From Amycolatopsis sp. 2-15 (lineage in GTDB: Bacteria; Actinomycetota; Actinomycetes; Mycobacteriales; Pseudonocardiaceae), in contig NZ_CP127294.1 in assembly GCF_030285625.1 (NCBI RefSeq), forward strand, positions 2,180,001 to 2,244,000: a stretch of 64,000 bases of DNA. Direction: 5' to 3'. This document shows, in pieces, positions 48,489-57,105 of this stretch. Below the pieces are notes generated by a model, which saw only the letters and a list, made by a program, of their open reading frames with translations, was not told the DNA's origin and searched no databases. The position numbers and the translations under genes are program-made. Each line of letters starts with the position of its first letter. Position 1 is the stretch's first letter.

Positions 48489-48535
48489 TTCGCGGCGTAC
48501 GCGCAAGGTTGCCGCGGTGCACGAACGGCCCGTTC
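48489..48535 (+). repeat. 47-nt intergenic repeat, copy 2
   Basis: Same sequence as copy 1 with one substitution. Here the core extends to GCACGAACGG-C-CCGTTCGTGC, a 10-bp-arm palindrome that would fold as a hairpin. The two copies flank the broken small gene. Confidence 0.85.
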
Positions 48536-48613
48536 GTGCCATTTCGGCGCTAGGGGACCGTTCGCGCCACCTGACACGGGCTTTTCCGCCCGCTTCCGTG
48601 TTCACTTGAGGAC

Positions 48614-50095
48614 ATGCCCGCTCTCCACCCGCCCCTGGATCGGCAGCAGCTCGGTCACCTCAGGCACTTCGACAACCTCTCCCGCCAGTTCCGCAACGAC
48701 TGGTCCTTCATGCAGGGCAAGGGAACCAGCCAAGACGACTTCGGCGGCTACCGCTTCCAGCTCGCGTACATGGCCTACGCGCTGGCCCTGACGCACCGGC
48801 ACCGGCTGCCCGCCGCGCCGGGGTTGTTCCGGCCGACGATGCGGCGGCTCGTGGAGAAGATCCTGCTGCCCGAGGTGTGGCTGTACTGGCGCGACGTGAG
48901 CCGTGGCGGGGCGGTGGTCAACGCGCACCTCGGGGACCTCAAGGAGGAGTGGGATCCCGTGGTGCGCGACAACATCATGTACAGCGCGTACGTGCAGTCG
49001 ATGGCCCTGCTGCACGATTACCTCTTCGCCGCCGACGAGTTCGCGGCGCCGGGGTCGCTGACGTTCCAGCACTGGTCGTACTTCTGGGGCGGCGAGGAGA
49101 AGCGGTTCCCGTACGACCGTGAGTCGCTCAACGACCACATCTACTGGCAGATGGTCGAAAACGGCTACCTGGGCGTGGCGTGTGAGCCCAACTGCGTGTT
49201 CCAGATCTGCAACCAGCCGGCCATCCTCGGCTTCCGCCTCCACGACCTGATCAGCGGCGGCAGCCGCGCCGAGGAGGTCGTGGCCGGCTACGAACGCGCG
49301 TGGGCCGACTTCGGCCGGCTCGACGAATCGGGCCACTACAACATGATGATCACCGCCGACTCCAAACGCGTGCGGCCGAACGAAGCGCCGTCGCCGTGGG
49401 TGGACGCGTGGTGCGGCGCGCTGATGAACATGTGGAACCGAGACTTCGTTCACGACGGTTACCCGGAGCAGGTCAAGCGGTTCCTCGTGGACGGGCCGGA
49501 CGGCACGCTGTCCGTCCGCTCGGCGCCGGCGCGGGAAGTGATGGGCCAGCCCGTCATCACCGACACGTGCGACTTCGGCTGGGTGGCGGCGTGGGCGTCG
49601 GAGATGGGCGACGCCACCACACTCGACAGCCTGCTCGCCCACGCCGATCGCTTCATGAACCCCACCTGGCGTGATGGCGGCCTGTACTACCCGCGCAACG
49701 ACAACCCGGCCGACGCGGACGGCAACCGCACCGACATCGAGCCGATGAGCGGCAACGTCCTGCTCGGCTACGCGCGCCTCAACACCCCGGACGGCCTCTG
49801 GGGCCTCTACACCAACCCGTGGCCGGCGAGCCATTTCGAGGAGCCGGCGCTGACCGTCGTCGATCGCGACGTCGAGGTCAGCCAGGCGGAGGTCGTCGAC
49901 GGTGTGCTGCGCGCCCGGCTGCAGCGCACTTCGGACGTGCCGGGTGACGGCACCGTGACGATCGGCCGTATCCCTGGTGCGTGGAGGGCCCGGCTCGACG
50001 GGGTTGAACTTTCAACGCTGGACCGGACCGAGGCCGGCCTGGTGTTCCGGTGTGGGCCCGAAGCGCACGTGCTGGAGGTGGAGCCGCTGGATTGA
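48614..50095 (+). CDS. Linalool dehydratase/isomerase (LDI)-domain-like protein
   Basis: 493 residues, soluble, no signal peptide. The text resembles the LDI (alpha,alpha-barrel) family: FQLAYMAYALALTHRHRLP, LPEVWLYWRDVS, DHIYWQMVENGYLGVACEPN and FQICNQPAILGFRL. In the LinD family two Cys about ten residues apart in this region act in catalysis; here Cys residues occur in ACEPNCVFQIC. It might hydrate/dehydrate or isomerise a terpenoid-like alcohol. A terpene pathway is not seen nearby, so substrate is open. ATG 48614 follows GAGGAC closely. Downstream is glutamate decarboxylase. Confidence 0.6.
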   Translation: MPALHPPLDRQQLGHLRHFDNLSRQFRNDWSFMQGKGTSQDDFGGYRFQLAYMAYALALTHRHRLPAAPGLFRPTMRRLVEKILLPEVWLYWRDVSRGGAVVNAHLGDLKEEWDPVVRDNIMYSAYVQSMALLHDYLFAADEFAAPGSLTFQHWSYFWGGEEKRFPYDRESLNDHIYWQMVENGYLGVACEPNCVFQICNQPAILGFRLHDLISGGSRAEEVVAGYERAWADFGRLDESGHYNMMITADSKRVRPNEAPSPWVDAWCGALMNMWNRDFVHDGYPEQVKRFLVDGPDGTLSVRSAPAREVMGQPVITDTCDFGWVAAWASEMGDATTLDSLLAHADRFMNPTWRDGGLYYPRNDNPADADGNRTDIEPMSGNVLLGYARLNTPDGLWGLYTNPWPASHFEEPALTVVDRDVEVSQAEVVDGVLRARLQRTSDVPGDGTVTIGRIPGAWRARLDGVELSTLDRTEAGLVFRCGPEAHVLEVEPLD

Positions 50096-50145
50096 CGGGC
50101 CGCCCGGGCGGGTGTCACGAGCTGTCGTGGGCGGGGGCGCGGCAG

Positions 50146-50151
50146 TACGGT
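50146..50151 (+). promoter_or_regulatory. -10 box of gadB
   Basis: TACGGT ends seven bases before ATG 50159, without a ribosome site: a leaderless start is predicted. Confidence 0.5.
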
Positions 50152-50158
50152 CGCAAGC

Positions 50159-51550
50159 ATGGTGCTGCACAGCGGGGAACAGAACGGATCCAACCGTCAA
50201 TCGGGCACGAACCCCATGTACGCGGGGGCGAATCCCGCTCTGGCGGCCGACTTCGTGATGCCGCACAACAAGCTTCGCGACACGTCGCTGCCGCCGGACA
50301 CCGCGCTGCAGCTCGTGCGCGACGAGCTGATGCTCGACGGCAACGCGCGGCTCAACCTGGCCACGTTCGTCACCACGTGGATGGAGCCGCAGGCGCGTGA
50401 CCTGATGGCCGAGTGCGTCGACAAGAACATGATCGACAAGGACGAATACCCTCAGACGGCCGAGCTCGAGCGCCGCTGCGTGAACATCCTCGCCGACCTG
50501 TGGCACGCGCCCGACCCCACGGACATCATGGGCTGCTCGACCACGGGCTCGTCCGAGGCGTGCATGCTCGCCGGCATGGCGCTGAAGCGGCGCTGGACGA
50601 AGCTCGGGCGCACAGGGAAGCCCAACCTGGTGATGGGCGTGAACGTGCAGGTGTGCTGGGACAAGTTCTGCGAGTACTGGGAGGTCGAGCCGCGCCTGGT
50701 GCCCATGGACGGGGACCGGCTGCACCTCTCCGCCGAGGAGGCGGTGAAGCACTGCGACGAGAACACCATCGGCGTCGTCGCGATCCTCGGGTCCACTTTC
50801 GACGGCAGCTACGAGCCCGTCGCGGAGATCGCCGCCGCGCTCGACGATCTGCAGACGCGCGCCGGCTGGGACGTCCCCGTCCACGTCGACGGTGCGTCGG
50901 GCGCGATGATCGCGCCGTTCGTCGACGAGGACCTGGAGTGGGACTTCCGCCTGCCGCGCGTCGCGTCGATCAACACCTCGGGCCACAAGTACGGCCTCGT
51001 GTACCCCGGCGTTGGCTGGGTCGTCTGGCGCAACCGTGAGGCGCTGCCCGAAGAGCTGGTCTTCAACGTCAATTACCTGGGCGGCGACATGCCCACCTTC
51101 GCGCTGAACTTCTCCCGCCCTGGCGCCGAAGTGGCGGCGCAGTACTACAGCTTCGTCCGCCTCGGCCGCGAAGGCTTCCGCGCTGTGCAACAGGCCTCGC
51201 GCGACGTCGCCCTCCACCTGTCCGCCGCGATCGCCGACCTGGGTCCGTTCCAGCTCCTGACCCGCGGCGACCAGCTCCCGGTCTTCGCCTTCACCACCAA
51301 GCCCGAGGTCACCGGCTACGACGTCTTCGACGTCTCCCGCCGGCTCCGCGAACGCGGCTGGCTCGTCCCGGCCTATACCTTCCCGGACAACCGCACCGAC
51401 CTGGCGGTGCTGCGCATCGTCGTCCGCAACGGCTTCACCCACGACCTGGCCGACCTCCTGCTGGACGACCTCCGCCGCGCTTTGCCGGAGCTGGAACGCC
51501 AAACCAAGCCGCAGCACGACCCGGCGACGTCGACGGCGTTCCACCACTGA
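50159..51550 (+). CDS. gadB: Glutamate decarboxylase
   Basis: 463 residues, the usual length. It turns glutamate into GABA and CO2, consuming a proton, and serves acid resistance or GABA metabolism. PLP is held by the Lys in INTSGHKYGLVYPG; TTGSSEACMLAG, the VHVDGASGAMIAPF block and NLATFVTTWMEP are all family landmarks. There is no GadC antiporter gene here, so extracellular acid resistance by exchange is not shown by context. Confidence 0.96.
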   Translation: MVLHSGEQNGSNRQSGTNPMYAGANPALAADFVMPHNKLRDTSLPPDTALQLVRDELMLDGNARLNLATFVTTWMEPQARDLMAECVDKNMIDKDEYPQTAELERRCVNILADLWHAPDPTDIMGCSTTGSSEACMLAGMALKRRWTKLGRTGKPNLVMGVNVQVCWDKFCEYWEVEPRLVPMDGDRLHLSAEEAVKHCDENTIGVVAILGSTFDGSYEPVAEIAAALDDLQTRAGWDVPVHVDGASGAMIAPFVDEDLEWDFRLPRVASINTSGHKYGLVYPGVGWVVWRNREALPEELVFNVNYLGGDMPTFALNFSRPGAEVAAQYYSFVRLGREGFRAVQQASRDVALHLSAAIADLGPFQLLTRGDQLPVFAFTTKPEVTGYDVFDVSRRLRERGWLVPAYTFPDNRTDLAVLRIVVRNGFTHDLADLLLDDLRRALPELERQTKPQHDPATSTAFHH

Positions 51551-51595
51551 GGAAATCAGAGGCAGGCCGCGTCGGCGAGGCGCGAGACTACGCGG

Positions 51596-52282
51596 GTGAT
51601 CACCATGCAGCCCGTTGTCGAGGCGTACGCGCCTGACGGTTTCGCCCTCTGGCCTGTGTCCGAGACAGCACCGGACCGTCACCTCGCGCTCAGCGGCGAG
51701 CTCACGCCGCTCGAGGTCGGGACAGTGTTGAGGTACGTGGTCGGCTGTAACGACATCGATCCCGGGAACGACGGCCGGCCACCGCGGCCAGCCGACGCGC
51801 TGGGGTCGTTCCTGCACGGCTTGCTCACGTTCGACAGCCTCTTCGCGGCCGGAGGTCTCAAGGTGACCGACACCGCCACCGGCGTGGTGTTCCGGCCGGG
51901 CTGCTGCAATGGTCTGGAGGAATGGCGCGACTGGAACCAGGTTTTCGCGGTCGGCGGCTCAGCGTGCTTCGGGCACGATCCCAGTCCGTGCGCTGAACGC
52001 GACGGTGAAATCGTTCGGCTCACCGTCGACGCGCAGCGGATCGACAGCCCGGTGATCGACGTGCCGACCGTCGAGCTCCGGCACCTTCTGGCCGGCGTCG
52101 AGCGCGACCTCGCCGGCTTTCTCGCGCTGGCTACCGACTGGGCCTACCGGAATCTGCCCCGCCACGCCTTCCCGGTAATCTCTGCCCTCATTCGCGTTCT
52201 CGACCTCCCGGGGCCCGGCGACATCCACTCCGGGCAACCGGCCAGGCTTCAGCTCGAGCGCGGAACCGCCTCGGCTCCGTGA
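51596..52282 (+). CDS. Hypothetical protein
   Basis: 228 residues from GTG 51596 (ATG 51605 is in frame and equally possible). No signal peptide or membrane helix. It has a Gly/Pro/Asn patch (VVGCNDIDPGNDGRPPRPADALGSFLHGLLTFDSLFAAGGL) and a Cys pair in FRPGCCNGLEEW followed by CFGHDPSPC. The C-terminal half is helical. Such proteins occur in actinobacteria without assigned function; I do not recognise a named family. Codon use matches its neighbours. Confidence 0.7.
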   Translation: MITMQPVVEAYAPDGFALWPVSETAPDRHLALSGELTPLEVGTVLRYVVGCNDIDPGNDGRPPRPADALGSFLHGLLTFDSLFAAGGLKVTDTATGVVFRPGCCNGLEEWRDWNQVFAVGGSACFGHDPSPCAERDGEIVRLTVDAQRIDSPVIDVPTVELRHLLAGVERDLAGFLALATDWAYRNLPRHAFPVISALIRVLDLPGPGDIHSGQPARLQLERGTASAP

Positions 52283-52318
52283 GGGGGGGCGCCGCACTCG
52301 CGGCGCGCCCCATGTGGA

Positions 52319-53386
52319 TCAGCGGCGCGGCTTCGCCCGCAGATACTGGTCCGCCCACCGCACCTCGGCGCCCAGCGCGTGCGCCGCGCGTTGTGGCCAG
52401 TGTGGGTCGCGCAGGAGGGCGCGCGCGAGGAACACCGCGTCGGCCGAGCCGGTGGCGACGATTTGTTCCGCTTGTTCCGGTTCGGTGATCATGCCGACGG
52501 CGCCGGTGGGTACAGCCGTCTCGCGGCGGATGCGTTCGGCGAACGGCACCTGGTAGCCCGGGCCGACGGGGATGCGGGGGTGGAGCACGTTGCCGCCGGA
52601 GGACACGTCGACGAGGTCGGTGCCGCGGTCGGCGAGCAGTTTCACGAGGTGCACGGAGTCGTCCGGGGACCAGCCTCCGTCAGCCCAGTCGCTGGCGGAG
52701 ATGCGGGTGAGCAGGGGCACGCCGGGGCCGATCTCCGCGCGCACGGCTTCGGTGAGCTCCAGCGCGAGCCGGGTGCGGCCCTCGAAGTCGCCGCCGTAGC
52801 GGTCGGTGCGGGAGTTGGACAGTGGCGACAGGAACTGGTGGCCGAGGTAGCCGTGCGCGAGGTGCAGCTCCACCAGGTCGAACCCGGCGTCGAGCGCGCG
52901 GCGGGCGCCGGCGGCGAAGTCGGCCGGGATGCGGGCGACCTCGTCGGTGGTCAGCGGACGTGCGGGGGCGTAGTCGCCGAAGGGCTGGTCGTCGGCGCCG
53001 ACGCTCTGCCAGCCGCCCTCGGACGCGGGCACGCTGCCGCTGCCTTCCCACGGCCGGCGCGTGGACGCCTTGCGCCCCGCGTGCGCGAGCTGCATACCGA
53101 TCACCGCGCCCTGCGCGTGCACGAAGTCGGTGACGCGGCGCCAGGCGGCGACCTGCTCGTCGTTCCAGATGCCCGTGTCCTGCGGGCTGATCCGGCCTTC
53201 CGGGGTGACGGCGCTGGCTTCCGTGAGGACGAGCCCGGCGCCGCCGACGGCGAACTGGCCCAGGTGGACGAGGTGCCAGTCGTTCGGCACGCCGTCGGTG
53301 GCGGAGTACTGGCACATGGGCGAGACCCACGCGCGGTTCGGCAGCGTCAGGCCCCGCAGGGAGAGGGGTTCGAAGAGTCGGCTCAC
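52319..53386 (-). CDS. NADH:flavin oxidoreductase, old yellow enzyme (YqjM-like)
   Basis: 355 residues. FMN TIM barrel of the thermophilic-like OYE class: Cys25 in SPMCQYSA (redox-tuning Cys), HLVHLGQFAVGG, MQLAHAGRKA, HLAHGYLGHQFLSP (the substrate His/Asn position) and NSRTDRYGGDFEGR. It reduces activated C=C bonds with NAD(P)H. GTG 53386 is used; no ribosome site is visible. It is divergent from a TIGR03085 gene, and a 12-bp palindrome lies between. Confidence 0.93.
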   Translation of the reverse strand: MSRLFEPLSLRGLTLPNRAWVSPMCQYSATDGVPNDWHLVHLGQFAVGGAGLVLTEASAVTPEGRISPQDTGIWNDEQVAAWRRVTDFVHAQGAVIGMQLAHAGRKASTRRPWEGSGSVPASEGGWQSVGADDQPFGDYAPARPLTTDEVARIPADFAAGARRALDAGFDLVELHLAHGYLGHQFLSPLSNSRTDRYGGDFEGRTRLALELTEAVRAEIGPGVPLLTRISASDWADGGWSPDDSVHLVKLLADRGTDLVDVSSGGNVLHPRIPVGPGYQVPFAERIRRETAVPTGAVGMITEPEQAEQIVATGSADAVFLARALLRDPHWPQRAAHALGAEVRWADQYLRAKPRR

Positions 53387-53436
53387 GATTCGATGAAACA
53401 CCCAGTGGTGGTGGTCTCGTCCCGGCGCGGTGGGTG

Positions 53437-53448
53437 TACTCGCGAGTA
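53437..53448. promoter_or_regulatory. Perfect 12-bp palindrome in a divergent promoter
   Basis: TACTCGCGAGTA is fully self-complementary and ends inside TAATGT, the -10 of the downstream gene. It may be an operator controlling one or both divergent genes (old yellow enzyme and TIGR03085 protein). Confidence 0.4.
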
Positions 53449-53452
53449 ATGT
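53447..53452 (+). promoter_or_regulatory. -10 box of the TIGR03085 gene
   Basis: TAATGT, then seven bases, then ATG 53460. The overlap with the palindrome TACTCGCGAGTA suggests regulated access for RNA polymerase. Confidence 0.45.
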
Positions 53453-53459
53453 CGATGGC

Positions 53460-54086
53460 ATGGGTCTTGCCGCAGACGAACGCCAGGCGTTGAGCGCACT
53501 CTTCGAAGAGGTCGGCCCCGACGCCCCCACCTTGTGCGAAGGCTGGGCGACGCGTGATCTCGCGGCCCACCTCATCGTGCGCGAACACCGGCTCGACGCG
53601 TCGCCAGGCATCATGGTGCCCGCGCTCGCCGGCTACACGAAGCGCGTGCAGGACGGCTACGCGGCCAAGCCGTGGCCCGCCCTCGTCGACCAGGTCCGCC
53701 GCGGCCCGGCGTGGTACTGGCCCATGGCCCTCGGCCCCCTCAACGAGCTCACCAACGGCGCCGAGTTCCTCGTCCACCACGAAGACGTCCGCCGCGCCCA
53801 GCCCGGCTGGCAACCCCGCCCCGCCGACCCGTCGCGCGACGAGGCCGCCTGGCGCCTCGCCCGCCAGTCCGCGAAACTCAACCTGCGCAAAGCACCCGTT
53901 GGCGTCGTCCTGCGCCACACCGACGGCCGCTCCGCCCAGGTCAAGTCCGGCGATCCCGTCGTGACCGTCACGGGCGACCCCGTGGACCTCTTGCTCTTCG
54001 TCTTCGGCCGCGACGCCGTCCACCTCACCTTCGACGGCGACCCCGCGGCGGTGGACCGGCTGCAGGGGTTGAGCCGCGGCATGTGA
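53460..54086 (+). CDS. TIGR03085 family metal-binding protein (MDMPI-type)
   Basis: 208 residues. LCEGWATRDLAAHLIVREHRLDASPGI is the DinB-like/mycothiol maleylpyruvate isomerase N-terminal helix with the metal His residues; FLVHHEDVRRAQPGW holds the other His ligands. The C-terminal third (VGVVLRHTDGRSAQVKSG ... GDPVDLLLFVFGR) is the added beta domain of TIGR03085. These proteins are usually linked to mycothiol or small-molecule detoxification; the exact reaction is unknown. The 200-bp stretch after it (54087-54288) holds no gene I can see. Confidence 0.88.
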   Translation: MGLAADERQALSALFEEVGPDAPTLCEGWATRDLAAHLIVREHRLDASPGIMVPALAGYTKRVQDGYAAKPWPALVDQVRRGPAWYWPMALGPLNELTNGAEFLVHHEDVRRAQPGWQPRPADPSRDEAAWRLARQSAKLNLRKAPVGVVLRHTDGRSAQVKSGDPVVTVTGDPVDLLLFVFGRDAVHLTFDGDPAAVDRLQGLSRGM

Positions 54087-54288
54087 GCCACGACGGCCGC
54101 TCAGCCTGAGGCCCCAAGGTGACCGCAAAGCCGGACGGCCGGGTAAGCACAAACATCTACTCAGGCCGAAGCCGCCTCGGCCACTCAAGCTCCAACGGCT
54201 CCGGCCGAAGACCCCACACCTCAACCAAACAACTCCACTGCATTTCCCCCGGCCGGGGGCCACAAGCGAAACCCCGGCCAGGGAGAAA

Positions 54289-56130
54289 TCACCGCAAAGC
54301 GCGCAACGCGAAATCCACCTCGATCGACGTCTGCTTGATCGTCTCGGCGATCACCAGCGAGCCGTGGCCGGCGTCGTAGCGGTAGAACTCGTGGGGCGCG
54401 TCGCGGGCGCCCAGGCGGTCGAGGTAGTTCTCGATCTGCCGGATGGGGCAGCGCGGGTCGTTGTCGCCCGCGAGGATCAGCACGGGGGCGGCGACGGCGT
54501 CGACGTAGGTAATCGGCGAACATTCCTTGTACACCGCGGGCACATCCGAGGGTGCGCCGCCGAACAAAGCGCGATCGAAAGAGCGCAGCTGCTCCATCTC
54601 GTCCTCGTACGCGGCGACGTAGTCGGCCACCGGCACACCCGCGATGCCCGCCGCCCAGCGCGTGGGCTGGGTGCCGAGCGCGAGCAGTGACAGGTAGCCG
54701 CCCCAGGAGGCGCCGTTGACGACGCACTTGTCCTTGTCGGACAGTCCACTTTCGACAGCCCAGTCGTGCACCGCCGCGACGTCTTCGAGTTCCGTCAGGC
54801 CCGGCCGGCCCTCGATGGCGTCGCGCCACGCGGAGCCGTAGCCCGTGGAGCCGCGGTAGTTGACCTCGACCACGGCGAAACCGGCGTCGAGCCACGTGGC
54901 GCGGTAGGCGGAGAAGCGGTCTTCGTCGGCGGCGTGCGGGCCGCCGTGCAGGGAGAACACCGTGGGCAACGGGCCAGGCCCGGCATCCGCGGGACGCGAC
55001 ACCAGCGCATGGACCTGCCCGCCGACGCCCTCCACGAACGCGTCGGTGACCGGCGACGAACCCGGCGCCTGCTCACCCGGCGGCGCCAGCAGCACGGCGT
55101 CGGTGCCGTCGGCCGCGCGGCCGCGCACCGCCGTCGGCTCCGCGGCACTGGACCACGAATACTCGATGGTCCCGTCGGGCCGCACGCCTGCGCCGCCGAT
55201 CCGGCCGGCCGGAGTGTCCACAGAGGACAACGAAGCCGTGTCCAGGTCGTAGCGGTGCAGCGAGCTGCGGCCCTGGTGGAAGTGCACCACCAGCAGCGCA
55301 CGGGCGTCGGGGTACCAGTCGGCCACGACCTCGCCGGGCAGGTCGATCTCGAGCTCCGTCTCGGTGTCCGCGCGGACGTCCCAGATCAGCAGCTCCTCCC
55401 GGCCGCGCCGCTCGTGCAGCACGAGCAGCCGCTGGTCACCGGGCAGCGGGGAGAACTCCAGCGCCGAAAGGCCCTTGCCCTCACCGTCGTACTTCTCGGC
55501 GACGGTCGCGAAGCCGTCGGTCGCCAGCACGCGCAGAGCCGGATGGCGTGAGTCGCCGTGTTCGGAATGTGAGATAGCCACCAAGCTCTCGTCACGCGAG
55601 AGCGACGCGATGCCGGCGTCGTCGGAGTGGCTGTAGAAGCGCTCGGTCTTGTCGCCGATCTTCGCGAACAGCTCGCTGCCGTCGTCGGTCGAAACGCCGA
55701 CCGCGATCACGCGCGAGCCGAGCTCGAGGCCGGCCGGGTAGCCGTCGTGGACCTCGGGCAGCGGTTTGGTGGCGGCCGAGCTGTCGCCGTCGAACGGCTG
55801 GCTCACCCAGGAGCCGAACTCGTCGCCGTCGGTGTCGTCGAACCACCAGACGGCCGAGCCGTCGGGGGCGGGGGTGGCGTGCAGGGTGCCGTTGGGCCGG
55901 TCGGTGACGCGGCGGTGACTGTCGGTGGCGCGATCCCAGGTGTAGACCTCCCAGACGCCGCTGGCGTTGGAGACGTACACGTTGGCGTCGGGGGCGTCGC
56001 GGGCCCATTCGGGCACGGAGATGCGGGCCGCGTGGAAGCGGGCTCGCCAGCGGGACTCGGCGTCGGCGTCGGCGAACAGGCGGTCGGGGACCACCGCGGG
56101 CGGATATTTGTTGCCTGACTGCGTGCTCAC
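54289..56130 (-). CDS. S9 family peptidase (prolyl oligopeptidase-like)
   Basis: 613 residues. The first ~370 residues are a beta-propeller (repeats such as GTLHATPAPDGSAVWWFDD), and the C-terminal alpha/beta-hydrolase has catalytic Ser in GASWGGY, Asp in LAGDNDPRCP and His in DAGHGS. It cuts short peptides, often after Pro or removing di/tripeptides. No signal peptide is seen, so it is cytosolic. GTG 56130 is used. The next gene is divergent with 40 bp between. Confidence 0.92.
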   Translation of the reverse strand: MSTQSGNKYPPAVVPDRLFADADAESRWRARFHAARISVPEWARDAPDANVYVSNASGVWEVYTWDRATDSHRRVTDRPNGTLHATPAPDGSAVWWFDDTDGDEFGSWVSQPFDGDSSAATKPLPEVHDGYPAGLELGSRVIAVGVSTDDGSELFAKIGDKTERFYSHSDDAGIASLSRDESLVAISHSEHGDSRHPALRVLATDGFATVAEKYDGEGKGLSALEFSPLPGDQRLLVLHERRGREELLIWDVRADTETELEIDLPGEVVADWYPDARALLVVHFHQGRSSLHRYDLDTASLSSVDTPAGRIGGAGVRPDGTIEYSWSSAAEPTAVRGRAADGTDAVLLAPPGEQAPGSSPVTDAFVEGVGGQVHALVSRPADAGPGPLPTVFSLHGGPHAADEDRFSAYRATWLDAGFAVVEVNYRGSTGYGSAWRDAIEGRPGLTELEDVAAVHDWAVESGLSDKDKCVVNGASWGGYLSLLALGTQPTRWAAGIAGVPVADYVAAYEDEMEQLRSFDRALFGGAPSDVPAVYKECSPITYVDAVAAPVLILAGDNDPRCPIRQIENYLDRLGARDAPHEFYRYDAGHGSLVIAETIKQTSIEVDFALRALR

Positions 56131-56157
56131 CCCTCGATCCTGCCACCCCGGTGGCCG

Positions 56158-56163
56158 TACTGT
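56158..56163 (+). promoter_or_regulatory. -10 box of the methyltransferase gene
   Basis: TACTGT and then seven bases to GTG 56171; leaderless start predicted. Confidence 0.5.
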
Positions 56164-56170
56164 GTGCCGG

Positions 56171-56857
56171 GTGCTGGAGGGATACGCGCGGGACGCGGCG
56201 TCGAAGCGGGCGGCACGCACGGCGGTGGAGCGGGCGGCGTTCGCCCAGACGCTCTTCACGCCGGGCATGCGGGTGGTCGACCTGGGCTGCGAGCGCGGCA
56301 CGATCACTCTTGGCTTCGGGAGCGGCCAGTCCATAGTGGACTACATCGTGACCGACCCGCTCGACCTGCCGTTTCCCACGTCGTCCGCCGACGTCGCCTT
56401 CTCCCACGCCCTGTTGGAACGCCTGCCCGACCCGGCGGCGGTGCTCGCGGAGCTGCACCGGGTGCTGCGCCCCGGCGGCCGGCTCGCGCTGTCCACTTCG
56501 GACTGGAGCCGCGCGCGGCTGCGCCCCAAGACGGCCAACGTCGACGCGGCGCTGCGTGGCTATTACCTCTTGCTGCGGCGCTCGGGAGGCAACCCGTTCG
56601 CGGGCCGGACCATCGCCGATCAGGTGTCCGACAGCGGCTTCACCGAGGTCGTCACGCGGACCCGGCACCGCTCCGACCTGGTGTATCGCGATCTGGCGAC
56701 GTTCGTCGAGCAGGCGCTGGCCAAGGCCCTCGCGGATCTGGATCACCCGGACCGCGACCAGCTCACGTCGGCCGCGCGTTCGGCCTACTCCTGGACGCGC
56801 ACCGCCGGCCCCGGCGACTTCCTTCAGTGCTGGACGGAACTCACCGCCACGAGGTGA
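56171..56857 (+). CDS. SAM-dependent methyltransferase
   Basis: 228 residues, class I fold. MRVVDLGCERGTITLGF (about 36-52) is the SAM-binding motif I, with Glu in place of the common Gly in GxGxG. FPTSSADVAFSHALLERLPDPAAVLAELHRVLRPGGRLALST is the typical motif II-III region of Methyltransf_11. The last ~80 residues are helical and may hold the substrate. No substrate hint from neighbours. It starts at GTG 56171. Confidence 0.85.
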   Translation: MLEGYARDAASKRAARTAVERAAFAQTLFTPGMRVVDLGCERGTITLGFGSGQSIVDYIVTDPLDLPFPTSSADVAFSHALLERLPDPAAVLAELHRVLRPGGRLALSTSDWSRARLRPKTANVDAALRGYYLLLRRSGGNPFAGRTIADQVSDSGFTEVVTRTRHRSDLVYRDLATFVEQALAKALADLDHPDRDQLTSAARSAYSWTRTAGPGDFLQCWTELTATR

Positions 56858-56953
56858 CCCCAGTGCACCGACGTGACCCACCACCGGGGGGCCAGGGGCG
56901 AAGCCTCCCTGTCGGGGCCTTGGGGGTTCGACCCCCAGAGGACACACAAGAGA

Positions 56954-56988
56954 GGCCCTGGATCCGCGTTTTCCGCGGATACAGGGCC
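56954..56988 (-). terminator. Hairpin downstream of tRNA-Pro
   Basis: GGCCCTG-G-ATCCGCG pairs with CGCGGAT-A-CAGGGCC, one mismatch, over a TTTTC loop. It lies just past the 3' end of the minus-strand tRNA and probably ends its transcript; it also follows the plus-strand methyltransferase gene. Confidence 0.6.
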
Positions 56989-57002
56989 TCCGGACTATCT
57001 TG

Positions 57003-57076
57003 TCGGGGTGGCGGGATTCGAACCCACGACCTCCTCGACCCGAACGAGGCACGCTACCAAGCTGCGCCACACCCCG
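57003..57076 (-). tRNA. tRNA-Pro (anticodon CGG)
   Basis: The cloverleaf is complete on the minus strand: acceptor CGGGGTG/CACCCCG, D arm GCGCAGCTTGGTAGCGTGC, anticodon stem CCTCG/CGAGG with loop TTCGGGT (anticodon CGG, decodes CCG), and T arm GTGGGTTCGAATCCCGC with the conserved TTCGAAT. Discriminator base A. CCA is not encoded. Confidence 0.96.
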
Positions 57077-57105
57077 AGGTACTGCTTAACGGGTCGTGAG
57101 GAAGT

